NCBI RefSeq assembly: GCF_003386535.1
Contig: NZ_QTTN01000005.1
Coordinates: 40,702-104,701, forward strand
Source: Paenibacillus taihuensis
Lineage (GTDB): Bacteria > Bacillota > Bacilli > Paenibacillales > Paenibacillaceae
DNA: 64,000 bases
Direction: 5' to 3'
The notes below the pieces were generated by a model, which had not been told where the DNA came from, searched no databases, and saw only the letters and a program-made list of their open reading frames with translations. The position numbers and the translations under genes were made by a program. Below are positions 32,557-40,282 of this stretch, in pieces (the first letter of the stretch is position 1; each line of letters opens with the position of its first letter).

Positions 32557-33291
32557 ATGGATACCATTAATATTTTAGGCGTTTCGTTCTCGAAACGGAC
32601 GATGGATGATACAGTGAAGCTGCTGCAGAAACAGCTCGCAAGCACGGACAAGCCGTTGTTTCATCTGATTACGGCCAACCCGGAAATCGTAATGGCGGCG
32701 CGGAATAATCCGCAGCTGAGAGAGATTGTCGAGGAAGCGGACCTCATTACGCCGGACGGCATTGGCATCGTACTCGCTGCCAAATGGCAGGGCGAGCATA
32801 TACCGGAGCGGGTAACAGGGTATGATATGCTTGTGAGGCTGCTCGAAGGAGCGAAGCAGCAGCCATTCTCGCTGTACGTCGTCGGTGCGGATGAAGAGAC
32901 GAACGCCAAATCAGTCGAGATCATTAAGGATCGCTATCCTGGCGTTACGATCGTTGGCCGCCATAACGGCTTCTTCAATGCGGAGCAGGAAGATGCGTTC
33001 GTCGCCGATATCGAGCAGAAGCGCCCGGATATGGTCATCGTCGCGCTTGGCGCACCTGGAGCGGAGAAGTGGATCTATAAGCATAAGAGCCGCATTAAGG
33101 CGAAGATTGCTTTCGGCGTTGGGGGCAGCCTCGACGTTATCGCCGGCAAAGTGAAGCGCGCGCCGGTTATTTGGCAGAAGCTCAATGTAGAGTGGCTGTA
33201 TCGGTTGCTGAAGCAGCCATCCCGCTGGCGCAGACAGCTCGTGCTGCCGAAGTTCGCGCTGACCATTGTGACATCGCGTAAATCGCGATAA
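32557..33291 (+). CDS. tagA: WecB/TagA/CpsF-family glycosyltransferase
   Basis: 244 residues from ATG 32557 after AAGGAAGG. Family GT26: transfers N-acetylmannosamine to GlcNAc-PP-undecaprenol, a first committed step of wall teichoic acid, or a related surface-polymer step. Motifs: TANPEIVMAAR, LITPDGIGIVLAA, RVTGYDML, VALGAPGAEKWIY and FGVGGSLDVIAGKVKRAP. No other teichoic acid genes are adjacent, which is common for this gene. Confidence 0.9.
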   Translation: MDTINILGVSFSKRTMDDTVKLLQKQLASTDKPLFHLITANPEIVMAARNNPQLREIVEEADLITPDGIGIVLAAKWQGEHIPERVTGYDMLVRLLEGAKQQPFSLYVVGADEETNAKSVEIIKDRYPGVTIVGRHNGFFNAEQEDAFVADIEQKRPDMVIVALGAPGAEKWIYKHKSRIKAKIAFGVGGSLDVIAGKVKRAPVIWQKLNVEWLYRLLKQPSRWRRQLVLPKFALTIVTSRKSR

Positions 33292-33299
33292 TTAAGAAG

Positions 33300-33334
33300 A
33301 GAGCCCTTGAGCGCGAGCGCAAGGGCTCTTTTTT
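33300..33334 (+). terminator. Terminator of tagA
   Basis: 10-bp stem AGAGCCCTTG / CAAGGGCTCT followed by six T. Confidence 0.9.
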
Positions 33335-33370
33335 GCATCCCCCGAGTTGTCACAGATCGTTTTCAATCGG

Positions 33371-33414
33371 TGTGATTCCAATCACATCGGCATGCCGGCT
33401 GTTCCCGCTATACT
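33371..33414 (+). promoter_or_regulatory. hmp promoter with Crp/Fnr-type box
   Basis: TGTGATTCCAATCACA at 33371-33386 is a perfect TGTGA-N6-TCACA dyad. A -10 hexamer TATACT lies at 33409-33414. With a start near 33420 the box centre is at about -41.5, the class II activator position. The Crp/Fnr-family protein at 34721-35224 has the matching recognition helix RETINR. Confidence 0.78.
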
Positions 33415-33479
33415 TGAGTCATAAACAACAGCAAGACTTACAAGAGACTCAACAAGCTTATGAAAGCGGGGAATAAGCC

Positions 33480-34724
33480 ATGCTAAATGATAAAACGATC
33501 CAAATTATTAAGTCGACGGTACCGGTGCTCGAAATCCACGGAACAGCGATTACGAAACGATTCTACGAGCTGCTATTCAGTAACTATCCAGAGCTGCTGA
33601 ACCTGTTCAATCATGCGAACCAGCGTCAAGGCAAGCAGCAGACGGCACTTGCGAATGCGGTCTATGCCGCAGCGCTGCACATCGACAAGCTGGAGATGAT
33701 TCTGCCAGCCGTGAAGCAGATCGCACAGAAGCATCGGAGCCTTGGCGTGAAGCCGGAGCAATATCCAATTGTCGGTCAAATGCTGCTGAAAGCAATCAAG
33801 GAAGTGCTGGGCGATGCGGCTACGGACGAGATTCTTGGGGCGTGGGCGGATGCTTACGGTGTCATTGCAGGAGTCTTCATCGAAGTGGAAGCGGGTATGT
33901 ACCAAGCTGCAGAACAGCAGGAAGGCGGTTGGGCGGATTACCGTGCATTCCGTGTGGAACGGAAGATCGTCGAGAGCGAAGTCATTACGTCCTTCTATCT
34001 GGTGCCGCAGGATGGAGGAGCGATCGCGACTTTCGAGCCAGGGCAGTATGTGAGCGTGAAGCTGGACATTCCAGGCGAAGCGAATACGCATATCCGTCAA
34101 TACAGCCTCTCGGATGCGCCAGGGAAGCCGTACTACCGCATTTCGGTAAAAAGAGAGGATACGCTGCAGAACAGACCGGCAGGCAAAATATCCGTGTACC
34201 TGCATGAGCAAATTGGTGAAGGAGATGTGCTCCATCTGTCGGCACCAGCCGGCGCCTTCACGCTGGATCAGCAAGATGAACGTCCGCTTGTCCTGCTCAG
34301 CGGCGGGGTTGGCCTGACGCCAATGGTCAGCATGCTGAAAACGATCGTCACCGCCAATCCGAAGCGGAGAGTCATCTTCATTCATGCTGCACAAAATGGC
34401 GACGTTCACGCCATGAAGCAGCAAGTAGATGCGCTGGCAAGCCTTCACCCGCAAGTATCCAATTACGTTGTCTACGATAAGCCGACGATGAACGACCGGT
34501 CACTGCAAGCTTTTGACAAAGAAGGCTACATCGATCTTCCGTGGCTGAAGAAAGTGATCCCAACAACGAATGCGGCATTCTACTTCTGCGGTCCAGTACC
34601 ATTCATGCGGATGATGAACAGCACGCTGAAGGAATTTGGCGTCGATGCTGCGGACATTCACTATGAATTCTTTGGTCCTGCAGGCAGCTTGGAGGCAGAA
34701 ACGGAAGCTCAGCCGCAGCGCTAA
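33480..34724 (+). CDS. hmp: Flavohemoprotein, nitric oxide dioxygenase
   Basis: 414 residues. N-terminal globin with the heme proximal His in KHRSLGVKPEQYPIV and the distal region TKRFYELLFSNYPELLNLFN. Then an FAD domain (GQYVSVKLDI; IRQYSLSDAP) and an NAD domain (VLLSGGVGLTPMVSML; YFCGPVPFMRMM). It converts NO and O2 to nitrate in the cytoplasm. It overlaps the convergent regulator gene by 4 bp. A Crp/Fnr box sits in its promoter, and the host also has NO synthase at 25333. Confidence 0.95.
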   Translation: MLNDKTIQIIKSTVPVLEIHGTAITKRFYELLFSNYPELLNLFNHANQRQGKQQTALANAVYAAALHIDKLEMILPAVKQIAQKHRSLGVKPEQYPIVGQMLLKAIKEVLGDAATDEILGAWADAYGVIAGVFIEVEAGMYQAAEQQEGGWADYRAFRVERKIVESEVITSFYLVPQDGGAIATFEPGQYVSVKLDIPGEANTHIRQYSLSDAPGKPYYRISVKREDTLQNRPAGKISVYLHEQIGEGDVLHLSAPAGAFTLDQQDERPLVLLSGGVGLTPMVSMLKTIVTANPKRRVIFIHAAQNGDVHAMKQQVDALASLHPQVSNYVVYDKPTMNDRSLQAFDKEGYIDLPWLKKVIPTTNAAFYFCGPVPFMRMMNSTLKEFGVDAADIHYEFFGPAGSLEAETEAQPQR

Positions 34725-35224
34725 GCCTTCTTCTGCCCGCGCAGCAGCCGGTTTATCGTCTCGCGCCGAAGTCCGATCAGCTGGCCGATCTCGTCCTGCG
34801 TGAGCACTTCAGTCAATGTGGCCGGCGCGATAAATTGCTGGAACCAAGCCGCAAGCTTCCGCAGCTTCTCGGCTGGGGTCACCTCGGTCAGCTGATCGAT
34901 ACGCTGCTGCATCATCCGAAGTTTATTTTGCAGCTGGAGGGCAATCTGGTGGCAGCGTTCGGCATCCTGCTCCAGCGCCTGGTACCAGGCGGCTTCAGGC
35001 AGTACGTCGACCTCGCAGGTCACGAGCGCGACAGCCGAGCCATTGTAGGGATTCGGGCTTATCAGGGAGTGATGAGGAATCGTCTCCCCTGGGACGATGA
35101 TGTTCACGATGAATTGCGAGCCGTCCTCGTGGACGCGTACGATTTTTAACATCCCGGATTTCAGATGATATAACGGTCCGGTCTCGCCCTGACGGAACAG
35201 CATTTCGCCTTTATGTAGAATCAT
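34721..35224 (-). CDS. Crp/Fnr-family transcriptional regulator, short N-terminus
   Basis: 167 residues, against about 220 usual. It begins directly at LHKGEMLFRQGETG, lacking the first helix and strand of the cyclic-nucleotide-type barrel; GGGAG precedes the ATG and no better start was found in frame. The barrel continues to VDVLPEAAWYQAL, then a dimer helix and a winged helix LTQDEIGQLIGLRRETINRL. The R-E-x-x-x-R pattern matches Crp contacts with TGTGA. Only two cysteines are present, not the set for an Fnr iron-sulfur cluster. Likely a regulator of the convergent hmp. Confidence 0.82.
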   Translation of the reverse strand: MILHKGEMLFRQGETGPLYHLKSGMLKIVRVHEDGSQFIVNIIVPGETIPHHSLISPNPYNGSAVALVTCEVDVLPEAAWYQALEQDAERCHQIALQLQNKLRMMQQRIDQLTEVTPAEKLRKLAAWFQQFIAPATLTEVLTQDEIGQLIGLRRETINRLLRGQKKA

Positions 35225-35245
35225 AGCGTTTGTCTCCCGTATCTC

Positions 35246-35295
35246 AATAAACGAATCGCCCCCATCTTGCCGGTTATGGCAGGCTGAGGGCGATT
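35246..35295 (-). terminator. Terminator of the ferritin gene
   Basis: Outer stem AATCGCCC / GGGCGATT with an inner CTGCC/GGCAAG pairing, then a short T-rich stretch on the minus strand, just after the ferritin stop. Confidence 0.72.
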
Positions 35296-35302
35296 GCTCG
35301 TT

Positions 35303-35812
35303 CTAGGCGTTCGTCGGCGGAACGAAAGTCCGCGCTGCAAATTCATTATCAAGCATGAAGAACGCGTTGCTGTCTTGGTCAATACGCTTCAGCTTGTTAA
35401 TGATGCTGTCGAACATCGCTTCTTCTTCGACTTGCTCGTCAATGAACCATTTCAGGAACTGAATAGTCGCATGCTCGCGATCGTTCAGGGCGAGGTCGGA
35501 CAGGTGGTAAATCCGCTTCGTCACTTCCTTCTCGTGGTCGAAAGCATGCTCGAACGCATCGAGAATCGATTTATATTCATTGGTAGGCGTGCCCATGCCT
35601 GCTAGGGTGACACGTTTCCCGCGATCGTTGAGATACTTGTACAACTTCATCGCATGGAAACGTTCTTCTTCGGCTTGAACAATAAAGAAATTGGCAAATC
35701 CATCGAGGCTTTCTCCGGAACAGTAAGCGGCAATAGCCAGGTATACGTGCGCGGAGTAGAACTCGAAGTTCAGTTGCTCGTTCAAAGCTTGGCTGAGTGT
35801 TTCGTTGATCAT
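35303..35812 (-). CDS. ftnA: Ferritin
   Basis: 169 residues from ATG 35812 after GAGGGAGG; the longer frame adds sequence not typical of ferritin. It stores iron as a 24-mer shell. The ferroxidase site residues are visible: Glu in NEQLNFEFYSAHVYLA, EEERFHAM (E-x-x-H) and Glu/Gln of the FIDEQVEEEAMF helix. No heme-type Met pocket can be judged from sequence alone. Single gene. Confidence 0.93.
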   Translation of the reverse strand: MINETLSQALNEQLNFEFYSAHVYLAIAAYCSGESLDGFANFFIVQAEEERFHAMKLYKYLNDRGKRVTLAGMGTPTNEYKSILDAFEHAFDHEKEVTKRIYHLSDLALNDREHATIQFLKWFIDEQVEEEAMFDSIINKLKRIDQDSNAFFMLDNEFAARTFVPPTNA

Positions 35813-35924
35813 CGGCCGCACCTCCCTCTTCAAATTAGTTTGTATAAAAGAAAAAGAGACGAAGCGTGAGCCCATCTTACAGGAGCTGACAGCTTCTTCC
35901 CCTATCGTACCATACAATGCCATA

Positions 35925-36149
35925 TTATCCTATCCGGTGCTTTAGCTTCTCATACAGTTTCTCGGCGGAAGGCGCGACAACGACCTCAGTCTTCCCGATC
36001 ATCACCATGCACTGCTTGGAGCACATCCTGCAGCTGCCCAGACAGTCCTTCTTCTTCTGCTTCAGATCAGGGAACTCGTGCTTCAATGCTTTGAATACGG
36101 ACTTCGAACCGTGTTTGAAGTTTCTGCAGCAATACTTGATCTTCTTCAT
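35925..36149 (-). CDS. DUF1450 (YuzB-like) cysteine-rich protein
   Basis: 74 residues from ATG 36149. Cysteines are CC near residue 7, then CLGSCRMCSKQC, the spacing of DUF1450 proteins, which resemble small thioredoxin-like ferredoxin folds. The function is unknown. The motif region KTEVVVAPSAEKLYEKL is also typical. It reads toward the ferritin gene, 112 nt upstream of the ferritin start. Confidence 0.82.
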   Translation of the reverse strand: MKKIKYCCRNFKHGSKSVFKALKHEFPDLKQKKKDCLGSCRMCSKQCMVMIGKTEVVVAPSAEKLYEKLKHRIG

Positions 36150-36326
36150 GTCGTGACCGACCTCTTTCGAAACCGTGGTAAGAGCTAACAATATAATGAT
36201 AGTAATTCTCATTCTCACTGTCAATTCCTTTTTGCGAGGGGCGGTCCCCCTTTCTTTACTTCATCTGTTCCCTGCATTATGATTAGGAACATTACAAAGC
36301 AGTATGCATAGAAGGAGCTAGAAACG

Positions 36327-36530
36327 ATGAGTTTGAATGGACAACAGCGTTCGAATATTCGTCCAGGGATCACGGTCGATATTGTGCTGAAGAAGGACCA
36401 GGCGAGCGGGCGGACGACGCGCGGCGTGGTGAAGGATATTTTGACCAATTCCCCGAATCATCCGCATGGCATTAAAGTTCGGCTGCAATCCGGCGACGTT
36501 GGCAGAGTAAAAGCGATTATTGAAGGGTAA
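36327..36530 (+). CDS. ywbE: YwbE family protein
   Basis: 67 residues with the family pattern NIRPGITVDIVLKKDQASGR, TRGVVKDILTNSPNHPHGIK and VRLQSGDVGRVKAI. YwbE (DUF2196) is a small conserved bacterial protein of unknown function, probably an SH3-like barrel. AGGAG precedes the ATG. Confidence 0.92.
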   Translation: MSLNGQQRSNIRPGITVDIVLKKDQASGRTTRGVVKDILTNSPNHPHGIKVRLQSGDVGRVKAIIEG

Positions 36531-36626
36531 TATAGATGATCCGCTATTTGCAACCGTACAGCAAAATGAGTAGGATTAGAGGAAGTAAGCCTGTTTACGT
36601 TATCTAGGTAAAGGAGCCGCTTCTTC

Positions 36627-37154
36627 ATGACTCTTCCGCATTCGTTCTCACTTCCTCATCTTGCATCGATTTTTATCACGCTGTTATCAGGCATTGCAGT
36701 TATGTTTCTAAGGCTGCGCGCAAGCAATCGGCCGACAACGATGCGCAAAATCATCATTCCGCCGATCGGCATGTCGACCGGCTTTCTTATGTTCGTCGTT
36801 CCGATCACGCGAGTGCCGTGGTCGTGGGCGCTTATCGCTTTTGCCGTTGGGGCGGTCTTGTTCGCATATCCGCTGATTCGCACGTCGAAGCTGGAGCGGG
36901 TGGGCGACGATATCATTCTCAAACGGTCCAAGATGTTTATCTTCATCCTGCTGGGCCTCTTGATCATTCGTCTGCTCGTACATGATCTGGTGGAGCAGCA
37001 TATTACGATTCCGCAGACCGGCGGACTCTTCTTCATTCTCGCATTTGGTATGATTGTCGTGTGGCGCGTTGCCATGCTTCGAGCTTTCATTCAATTAAAA
37101 AAAGTGGGGGTGATGACGGATGCGCATGCCAGAAACGATCGGACTTCTGTTTGA
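36627..37154 (+). CDS. ccdC: CcdC family membrane protein
   Basis: 175 residues with about five membrane helices. Family signatures: RKIIIPPIGMSTGFLMFVVP, LIRTSKLERVGDDIILKRSK and FFILAFGMIVVWRVAM. CcdC (DUF1453) is linked to cytochrome c biogenesis in Bacillus but is not essential for it. The last 35 nt overlap the ankyrin gene in another frame. The final residues TDAHARNDRTSV encode that gene's start region and may be dispensable. Confidence 0.88.
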   Translation: MTLPHSFSLPHLASIFITLLSGIAVMFLRLRASNRPTTMRKIIIPPIGMSTGFLMFVVPITRVPWSWALIAFAVGAVLFAYPLIRTSKLERVGDDIILKRSKMFIFILLGLLIIRLLVHDLVEQHITIPQTGGLFFILAFGMIVVWRVAMLRAFIQLKKVGVMTDAHARNDRTSV

Positions 37155-38715
37155 AGGTTGTATGGCAGGCGATACGGCAGCGGTTACCGAGCTGCTCGAT
37201 AAGGATGCATCACTTGCAGCGGCGAGCTGGGGATACTTCACGCCGCTGCATTTTGCTGTGCGCGGAGGGCATGACGAGCTTGTGGAGCTGCTTCTTCGCT
37301 ATGGAGCCGATGCTTCGGAGCAGCCCTGCCTCAGCTGGCAGGATTCCCTGCTGCAGAAGGCGCAGGACCGCGGCCATGATTCGGTTGTAAAGCTGCTGCG
37401 AGAGCATTTGCAGCGCACGTTGAAGGTGGAGCCGATTGGCGAGAAGCTGGCTGCGCTTATTCGCGATCGCAAGCTCAGGGAGCTGCTCGAATTGCTGGAG
37501 CAGCACCCGGAAGCGATCCATGCGAGCGACGAGCGCGGCAATACGCCGCTGCACTGGGCGGTTATGACCCGTCAGCTGGAGCTGATTGACCGGCTGCTGA
37601 TCATGGGAGCGGATCCGCTTGCGAAGCGGGGAGACGGAAGTCAGCCTGCGCAGCTAGCGCTGGAGGGCGATTACTTCTATCGCGCGAATCGCAATCTGCC
37701 GCAAGACGCTAGTCGCGATACCAGCTTCCTGCTCGGCTATCTCATTGGCCGAGGCGGCGTGCCATGCGATCTCTTCCTAGCTGCCGCGACTGGTGATGCT
37801 ATGCGAGTTGATGAGCTGCTGAAGCAGAACGAGGCGCTGGCGAATTCGCGGGATGCTTCCGGGCGATCTGCGCTCTACTATGCTGCGAAGCGTGGTTATG
37901 CGGAAGTGGTGAAGCGGCTGCTTGCCGCGGGAGCCGATCCGAACGCGGCGGAGCGGGATGCGGCGCGCGGAGCCGCATTGTATGCTGCGGTTAGAGGCAA
38001 GCATACGGCATGCGTGAAGCTGCTGCTTGCGCATGGTGCCGATCCGAACGCAGAGGTGGAAGCGAGCGGAAACGCCGTCTACGCGGCGCTGCAAGAGGGC
38101 AATCAGGAGCTGATCGAGCTGGTCTATGCGTACGGCGGCAATGTGACTTTGACAGGCGCGTGCGCGCTCGGCCGCATCGATCTGGTCGGCGAGCTGCTTG
38201 CAGCGAATCCGTCGTCTATAGATGGCGGCGATTACGGGCCGCTTGCGCAGGCGGCGAGCTGCGGCTTCACGGCGATCGTCAAGCTGCTGCTTCGCCATCA
38301 AGCGCCGCTGAGCGAGCCGTGGTACGCCAGTAACTATATGCATTACGCCTGTTCGTACGCAGATGCGGACATGGTGAAGCTGCTTCTCGAAGGCGGCGCA
38401 GACCCGAATCACACGAACTGGCTCGGCGTCAGCTACCTGCACTTGATTGCGCTGCAAGGCAAGCTGGAGCTCGCGGAGCTGATGATTGTTCATGGCGCCG
38501 ACTTGGGGGCTGTCGACAAGGAGCATGAAACAACCCCGCTCGGCTGGGCGGCCAAATACGGGAAGAGCGACATGGTGTCTTACCTGCTGCAGCAAGGCGC
38601 CGAGGCAGAGCCGGCTGGCGTGCCGCAGTGGGCGACGCCGCTGGCATGGGCGCAGCGCAGAGGCCATCAGGCGATTGCGGAGCAGCTGCTCGCTCACCGT
38701 TCGGCGGCTGTCTAA
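37120..38715 (+). CDS. Ankyrin repeat protein
   Basis: 531 residues made of about eleven ankyrin repeats with the usual TPLHxAxxxGHxELVxLLLxxGAD pattern, for example YFTPLHFAVRGGHDELVELL, NTPLHWAVMTRQLELIDRLL and LYYAAKRGYAEVVKRLLAAG. No signal peptide, membrane helix or enzyme domain. Likely a protein-protein adaptor. It starts inside the ccdC 3' end, so the two are coupled. Large bacterial ankyrin proteins are uncommon in Firmicutes outside Paenibacillus relatives. Confidence 0.88.
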   Translation: MRMPETIGLLFEGCMAGDTAAVTELLDKDASLAAASWGYFTPLHFAVRGGHDELVELLLRYGADASEQPCLSWQDSLLQKAQDRGHDSVVKLLREHLQRTLKVEPIGEKLAALIRDRKLRELLELLEQHPEAIHASDERGNTPLHWAVMTRQLELIDRLLIMGADPLAKRGDGSQPAQLALEGDYFYRANRNLPQDASRDTSFLLGYLIGRGGVPCDLFLAAATGDAMRVDELLKQNEALANSRDASGRSALYYAAKRGYAEVVKRLLAAGADPNAAERDAARGAALYAAVRGKHTACVKLLLAHGADPNAEVEASGNAVYAALQEGNQELIELVYAYGGNVTLTGACALGRIDLVGELLAANPSSIDGGDYGPLAQAASCGFTAIVKLLLRHQAPLSEPWYASNYMHYACSYADADMVKLLLEGGADPNHTNWLGVSYLHLIALQGKLELAELMIVHGADLGAVDKEHETTPLGWAAKYGKSDMVSYLLQQGAEAEPAGVPQWATPLAWAQRRGHQAIAEQLLAHRSAAV

Positions 38716-38720
38716 GAGAG

Positions 38721-38781
38721 TTGACAGTAGCGGCGGCAGCCTGATATTCTAGCTACACCAATTGCATGCAATTTAATTGCC
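38721..38781 (+). promoter_or_regulatory. ohrR promoter and operator
   Basis: TTGACA 38721-38726, 18-bp spacer, TATTCT 38745-38750. Just downstream are two overlapping dyads, AATTGCATGCAATT (38760-38773) and GCAATTTAATTGC (38768-38780). These resemble the AATT-rich OhrR box and sit where repressor would block the polymerase. Confidence 0.75.
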
Positions 38782-38806
38782 AACAACTTGAGAGAGGGAG
38801 ACAGCG

Positions 38807-39265
38807 ATGGATAAGAGTGACCTGCTTACGCTCGATAATCAGCTGTGCTTTGCCCTTTATGCCTGCGCACGTGAAGTGACGAAGCTGTATCGCCCGTTTC
38901 TGGATGAGCTCGGCATCACGTATACCCAGTATGTAACCTTGCTTGCGCTATGGGAGAAGGACGGAGTGCCCGTGAAGGAGCTCGGCGCCAGACTGTATCT
39001 GGATTCCGGCACTTTAACGCCGCTGCTGAAGAAGCTGGAAGCGATGAGCCTCATTCGCCGCGAACGCGATCCGGCCGATGAACGCAGCGTTCTCGTCCGC
39101 CTGACGGACGAAGGGCGGGCAATGAAGGAGCAGGCCGTAACCATACCGGAGCGGTTCTTCTGCCAGATGAACCTGCCGCTGGAGGAGTTCACCGCCCTGC
39201 GCGATCAGCTCCGCAAGCTGACGAGCGCCGTGCATGAGAGCACATGCGGCACGCAGGAGTCATAG
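38807..39265 (+). CDS. ohrR: OhrR-type MarR regulator of organic peroxide stress
   Basis: 152 residues. The redox-active N-terminal cysteine is Cys14 in LDNQLCFALY, equivalent to Cys15 of B. subtilis OhrR. The winged helix reads VKELGARLYLDSGTLTPLLK and the wing RRERDPADERSVLVRLT. Additional cysteines at residue 20 and near the C-terminus (FFCQM, STCGT) might allow a two-Cys mechanism. An operator-like palindrome lies in its own promoter. No ohr peroxidase gene is adjacent. Confidence 0.9.
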   Translation: MDKSDLLTLDNQLCFALYACAREVTKLYRPFLDELGITYTQYVTLLALWEKDGVPVKELGARLYLDSGTLTPLLKKLEAMSLIRRERDPADERSVLVRLTDEGRAMKEQAVTIPERFFCQMNLPLEEFTALRDQLRKLTSAVHESTCGTQES

Positions 39266-39271
39266 ATAAAG

Positions 39272-39315
39272 AAAACCACATGGTTACCGCGGGTGCGGGG
39301 CGATGTGGTTTTTTT
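39272..39315 (+). terminator. Terminator of ohrR
   Basis: Stem AAAACCACAT / ATGTGGTTTT with an internal GC-rich loop, followed by T-run. Confidence 0.87.
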
Positions 39316-39340
39316 GTTTATCGCGGGTCATTTTGCTAGG

Positions 39341-39475
39341 GTAAGGAACCGTACAGCGCTTATTTGCCGATTTTTCAACCCTTCGCAGCGCTAAGGAATC
39401 CCAGTAACCTTATTTGGTGTCACGCGCCCTCATTTCCGCTCAAAACGAGCAAATAAGGTGTGTGGAGTTCCTTAG
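39341..39475. repeat. Intergenic phrase cassette, TAAGGAA...TTATTTG type
   Basis: Forward phrases at 39341-39370 and 39391-39418 (TAAGGAAYC ... CSTTATTTG), a core CATTTCCGCTCAAAACGAGC at 39431-39450, and one inverted phrase at 39447-39475 ending GGAGTTCCTTAG. The core is shared with the cassettes at 53199 and 56740. Confidence 0.8.
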
Positions 39476-39534
39476 AATTCTGTATTTCTGTATTACAGTT
39501 GATTGGGGTACATTTCCATATTAGTGGAGGCGAA

Positions 39535-39858
39535 ATGATGACCAAACTGCAAAGCGCTCCGTTAAACCAGCTTTCACTAGAAGAGCTGATAAACCGGTTC
39601 GAGCTTTCGCCAACCAGATTGGATAGAATTTTCCAGCATGTCGGTAATGAGCGTTTCAATGCTTCTACTGCTGTTGGTCTTTTGCATGGAAGACAGATTT
39701 TTTGTTTCCCTTGGATTGGTGAGGCTAAAAATATTCTTAGTTATCGACTTGGTTTCAACTCCGCCCTCATAAAACAGCAGAACGGTATTACGATCATTCC
39801 AGTCCAAAGCGCTTCAGTTGTGGAAGAGTTTGCGGATGAGGTTATTTACTTAAATTAA
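39535..39858 (+). CDS. Hypothetical protein
   Basis: 107 residues from ATG 39535 (or the adjacent ATG 39538), with GTGGAGG upstream. Not recognised. Features: an N-terminal helical part (NQLSLEELINRFELSPTRLD) and a C-terminal part rich in strands (GLLHGRQIFCFPWIGEAKNI; GITIIPVQSASVVEEF). Base composition is more AT-rich than its neighbours, so recent transfer is possible. It ends 2 nt before a strong terminator. Its promoter region contains the phrase cassette. Confidence 0.6.
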   Translation: MMTKLQSAPLNQLSLEELINRFELSPTRLDRIFQHVGNERFNASTAVGLLHGRQIFCFPWIGEAKNILSYRLGFNSALIKQQNGITIIPVQSASVVEEFADEVIYLN

Positions 39859-39860
39859 AA

Positions 39861-39896
39861 AAGCCACAGGCGAGCCCGCTCGCTTGTGGCTTTTTT
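39861..39896. terminator. Bidirectional terminator
   Basis: Stem AAGCCACAggCGAGC / GCTCGcttGTGGCTT with A-run on the left and T-run on the right, between the orphan gene and the decayed minus-strand gene. Confidence 0.9.
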
Positions 39897-39905
39897 GCGT
39901 TCGAA

Positions 39906-40148
39906 CTACCCTTCCCACCACGACATGTTCGCGTTGGACGAGAGAGCGGGACGGCGAAGAAGCTGGTGCCGCCGGGGATACGCGAGATGTAGAGCTTTGC
40001 CGCTGCCGACACTCACGCTGCCCGTATTCAAAATAAATAAAATGCCGTTCTTCTCCGCATCCGCTTCTGGCCCTCCGACGACGCCGGGCGAGGTGTAGGC
40101 GTTATTTTGCTGCATGTAGATGGGGTTGATGTGCTCTAGTAAATGGCG
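39906..40148 (-). pseudogene. Decayed small surface-type protein gene
   Basis: A minus-strand frame reads INPIYMQQNNAYTSPGVVGG then KNGILFILNTGSVSVGSGKA and ends SSNANMSWWEG. Between these, the neighbouring frame reads LYISRIPGGTSFFAVPLS. From memory, a Paenibacillus/Bacillus protein family has the order NAYTSP...GGPEA...FILNTG...LYISRIxGGT...SWWE over about 150 residues. Here the middle is missing and the frame shifts, so this looks like an internally deleted, frameshifted copy. No ribosome site precedes the ATG at 40115. The family assignment is tentative. The rest of the 39859-40282 gap shows only the next gene's leader. Confidence 0.5.
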
Positions 40149-40282
40149 CTAGCATTTCACTTGTCCTAGGGAAGTACGGGGTTTATGAAAAGATGCCAAT
40201 TCCCGGCGTACAACCGCCGTTTCCATATAAACAGAGAAGACATAGAGTAAAGAAGCATAAATGTCGCCAAGGGGAAGATGAC

